Assembly: GCA_046349435.1 (NCBI GenBank)
Contig: JAXMCI010000030.1
Span: 23,176-87,175 of the forward strand
DNA: 64,000 nt
Reading direction: 5' to 3'
Origin: JAXMCI01 sp046349435
Lineage (GTDB): Bacteria; Pseudomonadota; Alphaproteobacteria; Dongiales; Dongiaceae
Positions 35,946-45,225 of this stretch are shown one piece after another (the first letter of the stretch is position 1; every line of letters starts with the position of its first letter). Under the pieces are notes generated by a model that worked only from the letters and a program-made list of their open reading frames with translations, did not search any database and had not been told where the DNA came from. Made by a program: the position numbers and the translations under genes.

Positions 35946-38900
35946 ATGGGAGCTGGCAAGGCCAAGGCCGTGCCGACCGCCGCCCGAGCTGGTGCCGGCA
36001 AGAGACGCAAGGCCGAGTCGCGCCAGGACGCCGGAGGGACCGCCGTCCCGCCGATCGTCGGCATGGGCGCCTCGGCCGGCGGCCTCGAGGCGTTCGAGAA
36101 GTTTTTCCTCAAGATGCCGCCCGACAGCGGCATCGGCTTCGTCCTGGTCAGCCACATGGACGCCCACCACAAGAGCGCGCTGACCGAGCTGATCCAGCGC
36201 TACACCGCCATGCCGGTGGTGGCCATCACCGACCAGATGCCGGTGCTGCCCGACCGGATCCACGTGATCCCCCCCAACGCCACCCTGACCATCGCCAAGG
36301 GCCGGCTTCGCGTGGTCTCGCCGCGCGCCGAGGGCATGACGATCGATGCGTTCTTCCGCGCGCTCGCCGGCGACCAGGCAGAGAACGCCATCGGGATCGT
36401 GCTCTCGGGCAGCGGCAGCGACGGCACCCTGGGGCTGAAGGCGATCAAGGAGGCGGGCGGGCTGACGCTGGCCCAGGCGGGCGGCTCCTCGCGCTACGAC
36501 AGCATGCCGCGCAACGCCGCTGCCACCGGGCTGGTCGACTTCGTGCTGCCGGTCGAGGAGATGCCGGCCCGTCTGGTCGAGCTGGTCCGGGATCTCCGCC
36601 GCAAGGAGGACGAGGCCGCCGCCGACGGCTTCCGCCGCGCCACACGCCGCGCGCTGCCGGAGATCTGCGAGCTGCTGCGGGCGCACACCGGGCACGATTT
36701 CAGCCACTACAAGGAGAGCACCTTCATGCGGCGGCTGCAGCGCCGCATGCAGGTCGCCCATCTCGCTGCGGTGCCCGCCTATGTCGACCTCCTGCGGCGC
36801 GAGCCGGCGGAGGCGGAGGCGCTGTTCCGCGACTTGCTGATCGGGGTCACCCAGTTCTTCCGCGACCCCGGTGCCTTCGAGGCGCTGGACGCGCAGGTCA
36901 TCCCCAAGCTGTTCGAAGGCAAGACGGCCGAGGACCAGGTTCGCGTCTGGGTGCCCGGCTGCGCCACCGGCGAGGAAGCCTATTCCATCGCCATGTTGCT
37001 GGCCGACTACATGGCGGCGCACGGCCTGTCGCTGAAGGTGCAGATCTTCGGCACCGACATCGACGACCACGCCCTGGCGGTGGCGCGCGCGGGAATCTAT
37101 CCGGAGAGCGTCGCCGTCGACCTGCCGCCGGACAAGCTCGACCGCTACCTGGTGCGGCAGGAGAGCACCTACCGGGTGGCCAACGTGATCCGCGAGATGT
37201 GCATCTTCTCCGTGCACAACCTGATCAAGGATGCGCCGTTCTCCAGGCTCGACCTGATCTCCTGCCGCAACGTGATGATCTACCTCGACGCCGCGCTGCA
37301 GAACCGGCTGGTCCCGCTGTTCCACTTCGCGCTCCGGCAGCGCGGCTTCCTGTTCCTCGGCCCGGCCGAGAACGTCACCCAGCACACCCGGCTGTTCCAG
37401 CGGCTGGACGGCAAGCAGCGCCTGTTCAAGGCGCGCCCGGCCGAGGCGAGCCGGCCGCAGATCGACTTTCCGCTCACCACCCCGGGGCATCGCGCGGGCA
37501 GCAACGAGCGATCGGGGCCTCCGGCCCGGATCGAGAGCACGGTGGCGATGCGCGCCCAGCGCATCATCGAGGCCTACGCCCCGGCCTGCGTGGTCGTCGA
37601 CGGCAATTCCGAGGTCCTGCATTTCTCCGGCCGGACCGGCCGCTTCCTGCAGCCCTCGACGGGGACCGCCAGCCTGAACCTGTTCAACATCGTCGATCCC
37701 GCGCTGCGGCCCGACCTGCGCAGCGTGCTGCACCAGGCCAGGACCACGAGCCGCAAGGTGGTCCATGGCGGGATCGCGCTGCCGGTCAACGGCAGCTACG
37801 TCACCCTGACGATCACCGTCGAGCCGCTGCCCGAGGAGCCGGACGGCGCACCGCGGCTGTGCGTCGTGCTGTTCCAGGAATCCGCTCCGGCCAAGGCGCG
37901 CGAGCCGGTCACGGCCGAGCCCGGCGAGGCGACGCAGAAGGACGAGACCATCGCCCACCTGGAGTCCGAGCTGATCTCCACCCGGGAGCGGCTGCAGACC
38001 ACGATCGAGGAGCTCGAAACCTCCAACGAGGAGATGAAGTCCTCCAACGAGGAGTTCCAGTCGGTCAACGAGGAGCTGCAATCCTCCAACGAGGAGCTCG
38101 AGACCTCCAAGGAGGAGCTGCAATCGGTCAACGAGGAGCTGGAGACCGTCAACGCCGAGCTCAACACCAAGATCGACAGCCTGGACCGGGCGATCAGCGA
38201 CCGCAAGAACCTGCTCGAGAGCACGCAGATCGCCACCGTGTTCCTGGACACGCACCTGCGCATCAAGAGCTTCACCCCGGCCATCACCGACATTTTCCAC
38301 CTGATCGAGAGCGACTTCGGGCGGCCGATCACCGACATCGCCACCAAGATCACCTACGAGCACCTGCCGCGCGACGTGCGCCACGTGCTGCGAACGCTGT
38401 CCCGTGTCGAGCGCGAGGTGACGGTCGCCGACGGCGGCGCCAGCTACATCATGCGCGTGCTCCCGTACCGGACCGTCGACAACGTCATCGACGGCGTCGT
38501 CGTGACCTTCATCGACATCAGCGAGCGCAAGCGCGGCGAGGAGGCGATGGCCCAGCTGGCGGCCATCGTCGCCTCCAGCTATGACGCGATCGTCGGCGTG
38601 GCGCCGGACGGGACGATCAGGACCTGGAACGCCGGCGCGGAGCGGATCTACGGCTACGGCGCGCCGGAGGCGATCGGCCGCCCCCTGTCGCTGATCATGC
38701 CGCCCGACCGCGGCGACGAGCTGCGCCGGATGCTCGACCGGCTGCGCCGCGCGGGGGTGCCCCAGCCGGTCGAGACCGAGAGGCTGACCAAGGACGGGCG
38801 CCGTCTCGACGTGTCCTTCACCATCTCGCCGGTCCGCAACGCGGCCGGGCAGCTGGTCGTCGGCTCGCTGATCGAGCGCGACATCTCCGCCCAGAAGGCG

Positions 38901-39539
38901 GCGGCGGAGCAGCTGAAGCAGCTCGTCGCCGAGCTGAAGCACCGCGTCAAGAACACGCTGGCGACCGTGCTCTCGGTCGCGGCACGGACACGCGAATCGA
39001 GCCAGACCGTGGAGGAGTTCGCGCACGCCTTCGAGGGCCGGGTGCAGGCGCTGGCGAAGACCCACGACCTGCTGACGCGACAGGGCTGGACCGGCGTCTC
39101 GCTGCGCAGCATCGCGGAGGGCGAGCTCGAGCCGTTCGCCACGGAGGCCGGCCAGGTGCGCATCGCGGGGCCCGAGCTGGTGCTGGCCGCGCACCCGGCC
39201 ACCATGCTCGGCATGGTGCTGCACGAGCTCGCCACCAATGCGGCCAAGCATGGTGCCCTGGCCGGGCGGGCCGGCTCGGTCCGTCTCTCCTGGAAGGTCG
39301 GCAGTGGGGCCGAGCCGGTCGTCACCATCCGCTGGCAGGAGCGCGGCGGCCCGCCGGCGCAGGAGCCCGAGCGGCGCGGCTTCGGGCTCGCCTTCATCGA
39401 GCGCTGCCTCTCCTACGAGCTGGGCGGCACCGCCCAGATCCAGTTCGCCCGGACAGGCTTACGCTGCGCGCTGGAGTTCCCGGCCAGCCAGGCGCTGGCG
39501 ACGCGGGCCGGGGGGCGCGCCGGGACCAGCGCCGGCTGA
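35946..39539 (+). CDS. CheB-CheR-PAS-PAS-HWE histidine kinase fusion
   Basis: This protein has about 1197 aa. Domains in order are: CheB methylesterase (about 30-220; GMGASAGGLEAFEKFF, LSGSGSDGTLGLKAIKE), CheR methyltransferase (about 235-490; PGCATGEEAYSIAMLLA, ISCRNVMIYLD), a long coiled coil (about 660-740) of SSNEELETS-like heptads, PAS (about 745-850), PAS (about 865-975), and an HWE/HisKA_2 kinase with H999 (LKHRVKNTLATVLSVAARTR). No receptors or flagellar genes are nearby, so it is probably a sensory kinase that re-uses chemotaxis enzyme folds. The start is uncertain: TTG 35889 and GTG 35925 are in frame; ATG 35946 is chosen. Confidence 0.88.
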   Translation: MGAGKAKAVPTAARAGAGKRRKAESRQDAGGTAVPPIVGMGASAGGLEAFEKFFLKMPPDSGIGFVLVSHMDAHHKSALTELIQRYTAMPVVAITDQMPVLPDRIHVIPPNATLTIAKGRLRVVSPRAEGMTIDAFFRALAGDQAENAIGIVLSGSGSDGTLGLKAIKEAGGLTLAQAGGSSRYDSMPRNAAATGLVDFVLPVEEMPARLVELVRDLRRKEDEAAADGFRRATRRALPEICELLRAHTGHDFSHYKESTFMRRLQRRMQVAHLAAVPAYVDLLRREPAEAEALFRDLLIGVTQFFRDPGAFEALDAQVIPKLFEGKTAEDQVRVWVPGCATGEEAYSIAMLLADYMAAHGLSLKVQIFGTDIDDHALAVARAGIYPESVAVDLPPDKLDRYLVRQESTYRVANVIREMCIFSVHNLIKDAPFSRLDLISCRNVMIYLDAALQNRLVPLFHFALRQRGFLFLGPAENVTQHTRLFQRLDGKQRLFKARPAEASRPQIDFPLTTPGHRAGSNERSGPPARIESTVAMRAQRIIEAYAPACVVVDGNSEVLHFSGRTGRFLQPSTGTASLNLFNIVDPALRPDLRSVLHQARTTSRKVVHGGIALPVNGSYVTLTITVEPLPEEPDGAPRLCVVLFQESAPAKAREPVTAEPGEATQKDETIAHLESELISTRERLQTTIEELETSNEEMKSSNEEFQSVNEELQSSNEELETSKEELQSVNEELETVNAELNTKIDSLDRAISDRKNLLESTQIATVFLDTHLRIKSFTPAITDIFHLIESDFGRPITDIATKITYEHLPRDVRHVLRTLSRVEREVTVADGGASYIMRVLPYRTVDNVIDGVVVTFIDISERKRGEEAMAQLAAIVASSYDAIVGVAPDGTIRTWNAGAERIYGYGAPEAIGRPLSLIMPPDRGDELRRMLDRLRRAGVPQPVETERLTKDGRRLDVSFTISPVRNAAGQLVVGSLIERDISAQKAAAEQLKQLVAELKHRVKNTLATVLSVAARTRESSQTVEEFAHAFEGRVQALAKTHDLLTRQGWTGVSLRSIAEGELEPFATEAGQVRIAGPELVLAAHPATMLGMVLHELATNAAKHGALAGRAGSVRLSWKVGSGAEPVVTIRWQERGGPPAQEPERRGFGLAFIERCLSYELGGTAQIQFARTGLRCALEFPASQALATRAGGRAGTSAG

Positions 39540-39597
39540 GGCGGGAGCGCAGGACCGGAACGCCCCCATCCGCGCCCCTGTTGGGAATGCCGTCCGG

Positions 39598-40656
39598 GTG
39601 AGCGAAGGCCACCGGGTCCACGAGGCCGGACGGGAGCAAGCGTTGCCGCATCACGACATCGTCGCCATCGGCGGCTCGGCGGGAGCCCTCGAGGCGATCA
39701 CCCGGATGCTGCAAATGCTTCCCGGCGATATCCCAGCCAGCATCCTGGTCGCCTTGCACATCGGCGCGGCCAATGGCAACCGCACGCCGAGGATCCTGGC
39801 CCGCCATGGCCCGCTGCCGGCCGAGTTCGCCCGGGATGGCGAGCGCCTCGAACGGGGCCGCGTCTACGTCGCGCCGCCCGACCGCCACCTGCTGATCATC
39901 GGCGACCGGCTGAGGCTCGGGGCCGGCCCCTGGGAGAATGGCAGCCGGCCCGCGATCGACCCGCTGTTCCGGTCCTGCGCGCTCAGCTGCGGGCCGCGGG
40001 TCGTCGGCGTCCTGCTCAGCGGGACGCTGAGCGACGGCAGCTCGGGGCTGCGCGCTATCGAGCGCTGCGGCGGCATCCCCGTGGTGCAGGATCCCGAGGA
40101 TGCCGCCTTCGGCGACATGCCGCGCAACGCGCTCCGCTTCGCCGGCGGCGCTCGCATCGTCGCGGCCGACCGGCTCGCCGGCCTGCTCGTCGACGTGGTG
40201 GCGCAGCAGGCGGGGCCGCCCCGGCCCGCACCGCCGGATCTTCGCGTCGAGGTGGAGATCGCCGCCGACGGCCGCACCGCCGTGCAGACCGGCGAGCATG
40301 GTGGAAGGCCGTCGCTGTTCACCTGCCCGGAGTGCCACGGCGCCATGCGCGAGGTCGACGAGGGCGGGCCGATCCGCTTCCGCTGCCACACCGGCCATGC
40401 CTATACGGCCGATTCCCTGCAGGCCGCCCTGGGCGACGACCTGCGGCGGGCGCTCGGCAGCGCGCTGCGGGTGCTCGACGAGCGCGTCATGCTGTTGCGC
40501 CGGCTGGAGGCCGAGGCGATCGAGTCCGGTCATGGCTGGAACGCGGCGCGCTGGCAGGAACGGGCCAGCAGGCTGGTCAGGCGAAGATGCCGGGTGCTGA
40601 TCAACGACCGGCCGCCGCCGGACGAGCGCGACCCCGCCGCCGAGGACGGACCGTAG
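39598..40656 (+). CDS. CheB-type methylesterase with C-terminal metal-binding module
   Basis: This protein has about 352 aa from a GTG start at 39598. The catalytic CheB domain (about 20-215) has VAIGGSAGALEAI, HIGAANGNRTPRIL (His of the triad) and LLSGTLSDGSSGLRAIERCGG, without a receiver domain in front. The C-terminal part contains CPECHGAM and RCHTGHAYT, a probable zinc-binding motif, followed by a helical region. It follows the CheB-CheR-kinase fusion by 58 nt and is probably co-transcribed. The regulatory target is unknown. Confidence 0.82.
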   Translation: MSEGHRVHEAGREQALPHHDIVAIGGSAGALEAITRMLQMLPGDIPASILVALHIGAANGNRTPRILARHGPLPAEFARDGERLERGRVYVAPPDRHLLIIGDRLRLGAGPWENGSRPAIDPLFRSCALSCGPRVVGVLLSGTLSDGSSGLRAIERCGGIPVVQDPEDAAFGDMPRNALRFAGGARIVAADRLAGLLVDVVAQQAGPPRPAPPDLRVEVEIAADGRTAVQTGEHGGRPSLFTCPECHGAMREVDEGGPIRFRCHTGHAYTADSLQAALGDDLRRALGSALRVLDERVMLLRRLEAEAIESGHGWNAARWQERASRLVRRRCRVLINDRPPPDERDPAAEDGP

Positions 40657-40691
40657 ACGCAGTGACGCCCCGCGGGGCGGCCGCGCAGGGG

Positions 40692-40916
40692 CTAGGCTTC
40701 CCCCGGCTTCGACCGACGCGACAGCGCGAGCAGATGGCCGCGATGCCGCTCCATCTGGTCGAGCAGGCTCACCATCGTCGCCAGAAGCTCGCGGGCCTCC
40801 TTGGTGCGGTGACCGTCGCGCTCGAGCTCGGCGATCAGGTCGCGCTGCCGGGCGATGCGACGTTCGGCCTCGGCGATATGTTCATTGGCCATCGCCAGGC
40901 CATTCGGCTCGGTCAT
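40692..40916 (-). CDS. Small coiled-coil protein of unknown function
   Basis: This 74-aa protein, highly charged and helical (HIAEAERRIARQRDLIAELE, MVSLLDQMERHRGHLLALSR), probably forms a coiled coil. Such small proteins are common near HWE kinases and stress regulators in alphaproteobacteria, but I cannot name a family. The first ATG giving a regular helix is at 40916; a longer frame upstream to 41120 is composed of random-looking sequence. Confidence 0.6.
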   Translation of the reverse strand: MTEPNGLAMANEHIAEAERRIARQRDLIAELERDGHRTKEARELLATMVSLLDQMERHRGHLLALSRRSKPGEA

Positions 40917-41098
40917 CGTCTGCTGCCCGCCGGCCCGGAACCAGAATCCTCGGCTGCGATCGCCGACACTCCCGCAGATGACCCCGCCCGATGCGGTTTC
41001 AACCGGGGGCGAGCGCCTGCCCGCAAACGCGCCCGGATTGCCAAGCAAAGCGGAATCTGCGAAGCCTTGTCGCGCCATCCCGGCCGGAGCCCATCGCC

Positions 41099-42385
41099 GT
41101 GAGCGCCGCTGCCGCGCCATCGCCCGCCCCGTCCCATCGCCGTTCCTTGGCCGCCGGCCTCGTCGGCAACGTGATGGAGTGGTACGACTTCGGCATCTAC
41201 GGCTATTCCGCCTCGATCATCGGCCGGCTTTTCTTTCCCGCCGGCAGCCCGACGGCCTCGCTGCTGGCCGCCTTCGGCGTGTTCGGGGCGGGCTTCCTGG
41301 TCCGGCCGCTCGGTGGCATCGTCTTCGGCCATCTCGGCGACCGGGTCGGCCGGGTCCGCACGCTGCGCTGGTCGATGGCGGCGATGATCCTGCCGACCGC
41401 GGCGATCGGGCTGCTGCCGACCGCGGCTTCCGTCGGCGTGCTGGCGCCGCTGCTGCTGGTGGCGCTGCGCCTGGCGCAGGGGCTGGCCGTCGGCGGCGAG
41501 TACACCGCCTCGATCGTCTTCCTCGCCGAGACCGCGCCGGCCCGCCGCCGCGGCCTCGCCGCCGCCTGGGCCGGGGTCGGCTGCGTCGCCGGCACCCTGC
41601 TCGGGTCCGGCACCGGCGCCCTCGTCTCCAACCTGATCACCCCGGACCAGATGGTCGCCTGGGGCTGGCGGGTGCCGTTCCTGCTCGGGCTGCTGTTCGG
41701 CGGCGTCGGCATCGTGGTCCGGCGGCTGCTGGTGGCCGACGCGCCGCCGGCCTCGCACGGCTTCCCATTGCTCGTCGCGCTGCGCACCCGGCCGGTCGCC
41801 ATGCTGCAACTGATCGGCCTGGCGCTGCCGCTGCAGGTCTGCTTCTACCTGCTCTTCATCTATGCCGTGTCCTGGCTGCGGCTCGACGTCCACCTGCCGC
41901 TCGACGAGGCGCTCGACATCAACACCGCCAGCCTGATCGCCCTGCTGCTGGCCCTGCCGGCCGCGGCCCTGCTTTCCGACCGGATCGGCCGCCGGCCGAT
42001 CATGCTGGCCGCCGCGGCCGGCTTCGTCCTGCTCTCCTGGCCGCTCTTCGCGCTGATGCATACCGGGCGGCCGGAGCTCGTGCTGCTCGGCCAGCTGGGA
42101 TTCGCCGTGCTGCTCGGCGCCTATGCCGGGCCCTGCCCGGCGGCCATGGCCGAGCTGTTCCCCAAGCCGGTGCGCTGCGCCGCGCTGGGCGCCGCCTTCA
42201 ACATCACGGCGGCGGTCTTCGGCGGCACCACGCCGCTGGTGGCCGCCGCCCTGATCGCGCAGACCGGCTCCGACCTGGCGCCGGCTTGGTACGCGATCCT
42301 GGCGCCGGCCGTCGCGCTCGGCACGCTGCTCACCGTGGCGGAGAGCGCCTTCCGGCCGCTCGATCCCGCGCCGCAGCCGGCCTGA
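41099..42385 (+). CDS. MFS transporter, metabolite:H+ symporter (MHS/ProP-like) family
   Basis: This 428-aa protein has 12 hydrophobic segments. The MHS-family marker NVMEWYDFGIYGYSA lies in the first helix and GHLGDRVGRVRTL in the loop between helices 2 and 3; a second motif is LSDRIGRRPIML. Such carriers import dicarboxylates, betaine or related compounds with protons. The start is a GTG at 41099 (VSAAAAPSPAPS). No enzyme nearby identifies the substrate. Confidence 0.85.
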   Translation: MSAAAAPSPAPSHRRSLAAGLVGNVMEWYDFGIYGYSASIIGRLFFPAGSPTASLLAAFGVFGAGFLVRPLGGIVFGHLGDRVGRVRTLRWSMAAMILPTAAIGLLPTAASVGVLAPLLLVALRLAQGLAVGGEYTASIVFLAETAPARRRGLAAAWAGVGCVAGTLLGSGTGALVSNLITPDQMVAWGWRVPFLLGLLFGGVGIVVRRLLVADAPPASHGFPLLVALRTRPVAMLQLIGLALPLQVCFYLLFIYAVSWLRLDVHLPLDEALDINTASLIALLLALPAAALLSDRIGRRPIMLAAAAGFVLLSWPLFALMHTGRPELVLLGQLGFAVLLGAYAGPCPAAMAELFPKPVRCAALGAAFNITAAVFGGTTPLVAAALIAQTGSDLAPAWYAILAPAVALGTLLTVAESAFRPLDPAPQPA

Positions 42386-42388
42386 GGG

Positions 42389-42931
42389 TCATTCGGCAAC
42401 GAGGCGGATGCGCGTCACGCTGGCGCCGGCATCGCCGGCACCCACGTCGCGGCCGCCCCCGGGCAGCAGGACGCCGGCCGGCACCAGCGTCACCGTCGGG
42501 CCGCCCGTCGGCCAGTGGCCGGCGGCGCGCTGGGCCAGGACCAGCCCGGTCACGTCATAGGCCTGGCGCTCGCCGCGCTCAGGGTCGCCGCCGGCGCCGC
42601 CCTCCCCCGGCACGCGACCGAAGAAGCTGAGGCGGCCGACGTAAAAGGGCCCGGCCGGATCGGGCGGCGCGCCCTCCGGCAGGTCGAGGAAGATCGAGTA
42701 GTTGACCCCAGGATCGCGCCGGGCGTCGATGCCCTCGAGCAGCAGCCGGAACGGCCCGCCGCCCTGCGGGGTCCCGGCCGGGCGCAGCCGGACCTGGCTT
42801 GGCGTGTCGCCGAGGCGCAGCGCCGGTCGCTCCACCGAGCGGGCGATCTCCGTCGTCGCCGCGGCGGGCGCGGCGACGAGCAGCGCCGCCGCCGCGACCA
42901 GCAGGCTTCTGCGACCGAGGATTGCGACCAT
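42389..42931 (-). CDS. Exported protein resembling the C-terminal domain of tyrosinase/polyphenol oxidase
   Basis: This 180-aa protein has a signal peptide (RRSLLVAAAALLVAAPAAA). The mature part includes FRLLLEGIDARRDPGVNYSI FLDLPEGAPPDPAGP and YVGRLSFFGRV, which recall the beta-sandwich domain at the C-terminus of plant-type polyphenol oxidases and some bacterial tyrosinases. There is no copper-binding tyrosinase core in it or beside it. The family call is by pattern only. Its job when alone is unknown. Confidence 0.6.
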   Translation of the reverse strand: MVAILGRRSLLVAAAALLVAAPAAATTEIARSVERPALRLGDTPSQVRLRPAGTPQGGGPFRLLLEGIDARRDPGVNYSIFLDLPEGAPPDPAGPFYVGRLSFFGRVPGEGGAGGDPERGERQAYDVTGLVLAQRAAGHWPTGGPTVTLVPAGVLLPGGGRDVGAGDAGASVTRIRLVAE

Positions 42932-42982
42932 CACTCCCGCGAACCGCCCCGGCTCGGGGCGGTTCCAGGATGCGACCGCACG

Positions 42983-43006
42983 GCCCCGCCCGCGGACGGG
43001 CGGGGC
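42983..43006 (-). terminator. Strong GC hairpin after the lipoprotein gene
   Basis: GCCCCGCCC at 42983-42991 pairs perfectly with GGGCGGGGC at 42998-43006 across a 6-nt loop, 14 nt beyond the lipoprotein stop. There is no T-run, so it may slow polymerase or protect the message end, not act as a classical terminator. A second hairpin (GAACCGCCCC/GGGGCGGTTC) lies at 42941-42965. Confidence 0.5.
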
Positions 43007-43019
43007 GGTCGATCGATGC

Positions 43020-43397
43020 CTAGTTCAGGACCCGGTAGCCGCGGCCGGCCATGCAGTTCCTGACGATCCTGTCCTGCTCGCTGGTGCTCGACGCGGCACC
43101 GACGCCGACACCGGCGCCGGCGCCCACGGTGGCGCCCGCCGCCGCGCCGAGGCCCGGCCGGCCGGCGATGGCACCCAGCGCGGCGCCCAGGGCGGCGCCG
43201 CCGAGCGCGCCGATGGCGCCGCTCCGCACCGTCTCGTTGGTCGGGTTGACGCTGTTGGCGTAGCGCTGGCAATCGGCCAGGTCGGCCTGGTAGCGCGCGG
43301 GATCGACGCCCTGGGTGTCGACCACCGGCGTCGGCGGCTGGCAGGCGGACAGCAGCAGCGCTCCGGCGCCGAGGAGGGTGGCAGTGAGCTTCTTCAT
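43020..43397 (-). CDS. Glycine-zipper lipoprotein
   Basis: This 125-aa protein has a lipoprotein signal peptide with lipobox LLSAC, so Cys-19 or so would be lipidated. The centre (about 60-105) is a glycine/alanine zipper (GAIGALGGAALGAALGAIAG). Two further cysteines (ADCQRY; RNCMAGRGYRV) could form a disulfide. Similar small outer-membrane or periplasmic lipoproteins are widespread and poorly characterised. Confidence 0.8.
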   Translation of the reverse strand: MKKLTATLLGAGALLLSACQPPTPVVDTQGVDPARYQADLADCQRYANSVNPTNETVRSGAIGALGGAALGAALGAIAGRPGLGAAAGATVGAGAGVGVGAASSTSEQDRIVRNCMAGRGYRVLN

Positions 43398-43520
43398 TTT
43401 CCCTGTGGTCCCCATCTTGCTAGGCCGGCAACGCGGCTCGAAACCCCGGCGTCCCGGGGTCGGCGGTGGTGGCTGCAGCATAGCCCAAGCTTCAGCAGGA
43501 TACACCTGTCGAAGACCTTG

Positions 43521-43847
43521 TCAGGCGGCGCGGGGCCCGAGCAGGATGACGGCGGCGCCGGCCAGGCAGATCGCGGCGCCGAGCAGGTCCCAGCGATCCG
43601 GCCGCACCCCCTCGACCGCCCAGAGCCAGGCCAGGGAGGCGGCGATGTAGACCCCGCCATAGGCGGCGTAGGCGCGCCCCGCCGCCGCCGCCTCGCTGCG
43701 GGTCAGCAGCAGGGCGAAGAGCGCCAGCGCCGCCGCGCCGGGCAGCAGCCAGGCCGGGCTGCGGCCGAGCCGGAGCCAGGCCCAGACCGCGAAGCAGCCG
43801 CCGATCTCGGCCAGCGCGGCGGCGAGGTAAAGGGCGAGCGTGCGCAT
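43521..43847 (-). CDS. YnfA-family small membrane protein (SMR-like)
   Basis: This 108-aa protein has four hydrophobic helices and the YnfA pattern: ALAEIGGCFAVWAWLRLGRS, RAYAAYGGVYIAASLAWLW and GVRPDRWDLLGA. The family is related to small multidrug resistance transporters, but its physiological substrate is uncertain. Confidence 0.9.
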   Translation of the reverse strand: MRTLALYLAAALAEIGGCFAVWAWLRLGRSPAWLLPGAAALALFALLLTRSEAAAAGRAYAAYGGVYIAASLAWLWAVEGVRPDRWDLLGAAICLAGAAVILLGPRAA

Positions 43848-43983
43848 CGGCGGCCTCCGGGATCGCCCGACTATGCACGAGGCACAGGCCAGCGTCGCGC
43901 CCGACGGCGGCGCCCGGGCCTGCCGCGCGGCGGCGAAGCCGGCTAATGTCGCCCGCCATGCGTTCCCGATCCCCGCGGCGGCG

Positions 43984-45225
43984 ATGAGCGCCGCCAACCC
44001 GACCGCCGGCCGCGCCGCCTTCCGCCATCCGGCCTTCGTCCGCTACTGGGCGGCCCGCTTTCTGGCCTTCGTCGCCATCATGATGCAGGCGGTGGCGATC
44101 GGCTGGCAGGTCTACGACATCACCCACGACCCGCTGTCGCTCGGGCTGGTCGGGCTCGCCGGCTTCACCCCGGCGATCGGGCTGGCGCTGGTCACCGGCC
44201 ATGTCGCCGACCGCTTCGACCGCCGCCGCATCCTGGTGGTCGCCTACGCCACCGAGCTCGCCGCGGCGCTGCTGCTGCTCGCGCTGGCCGCCGGCGGCAA
44301 CGCCCGGGCCTGGCCGATCTACGGCGCCATCCTGCTCTACGGCACGGCGCGCGCCTTCGCCATGCCGGCCGGCCAGGCGCTGCTGCCGAACCTGGTGCCG
44401 CCGGAGCATTTTCCGAACGCGGTCGCGTGGAACTCCTCGGCCATGCAGGTGGCGATGATCGGCGGGCCGGCGCTGGGCGGCCTGCTCTTCGCGCTCGGCG
44501 CCCAGATCGTCTACGCCGTCTCGGCGAGCTTCCTGCTCGCCGCCCTGCTGCTGATGATCTCGGTGCCGCGCCCGGCGCGCGCCGCCCCCGCCCGGCGCGA
44601 GCCGGTGAGCTGGACGACGCTGCTCGCCGGCATCGCCTTCATCCGCGCCAAGCCGGCGATCCTCGGCGCCATCTCGCTCGACCTCTTCGCCGTGCTGTTC
44701 GGCGGCGCCACCGCGCTGCTGCCGATCTACGCCCGCGACATCCTGCATGTCGGGCCGCTCGGCCTCGGCATCCTGCGCAGCGGCCCGGCGATCGGCGCGA
44801 TGACCACGGCGCTGGTCCTGACGCACCGGCCGCTGACCCGCCATGTCGGCCGCAAGATGTTCGTCTGCGTCGCCGGCTTCGCCGTGGCGACCATCGTCTT
44901 CGGCCTCTCCACCAGCTTCGCCCTGTCGCTCGCCGCGCTGGTCGCGCTCGGCGCCTGCGACATGATCAGCGTCTTCGTCCGCCAGACGCTGGTGCAGATC
45001 GCCACGCCCGACCAGATGCGCGGCCGGGTGAGCGCGGTGAACTCGGTCTTCATCGGCGCCTCGAACGAGCTCGGAGAGTTCGAGTCCGGCGTCACCGCCG
45101 CCTGGCTCGGCACGGTGCCGGCCGTGGTCATCGGCGGGCTCGGCACGCTGCTGGTCTGCGTGCTCTGGGCCTGGCGCTTCCCGCAGCTGCGGGACATCGA
45201 CCGGCTGGAGCGCGACCGGCTCTAG
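43984..45225 (+). CDS. MFS transporter, EntS-like (MFS_3) exporter
   Basis: This 413-aa protein has 12 helices. The MFS_3/enterobactin-exporter style is visible in FRHPAFVRYWAARFLAFVAI MMQ at the start, GHVADRFDRRRIL, and RGRVSAVNSVFIGASNELGE near residue 345. It probably exports a small molecule. There are no siderophore genes near it, so the substrate is open. The ATG at 43984 is chosen over the upstream open frame. Confidence 0.83.
   Translation: MSAANPTAGRAAFRHPAFVRYWAARFLAFVAIMMQAVAIGWQVYDITHDPLSLGLVGLAGFTPAIGLALVTGHVADRFDRRRILVVAYATELAAALLLLALAAGGNARAWPIYGAILLYGTARAFAMPAGQALLPNLVPPEHFPNAVAWNSSAMQVAMIGGPALGGLLFALGAQIVYAVSASFLLAALLLMISVPRPARAAPARREPVSWTTLLAGIAFIRAKPAILGAISLDLFAVLFGGATALLPIYARDILHVGPLGLGILRSGPAIGAMTTALVLTHRPLTRHVGRKMFVCVAGFAVATIVFGLSTSFALSLAALVALGACDMISVFVRQTLVQIATPDQMRGRVSAVNSVFIGASNELGEFESGVTAAWLGTVPAVVIGGLGTLLVCVLWAWRFPQLRDIDRLERDRL

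Noticed and set aside
38006..38170. Tandem DNA repeat that could suggest a CRISPR or satellite array
   Set aside because: The units are imperfect, without spacers, and in frame as coiled-coil heptads of the kinase fusion.
35841..39251. 1136-aa minus-strand open frame opposite the CheB-CheR-kinase gene
   Set aside because: Antisense shadow rich in Arg/Gly/Val/Asp with no recognisable motif.
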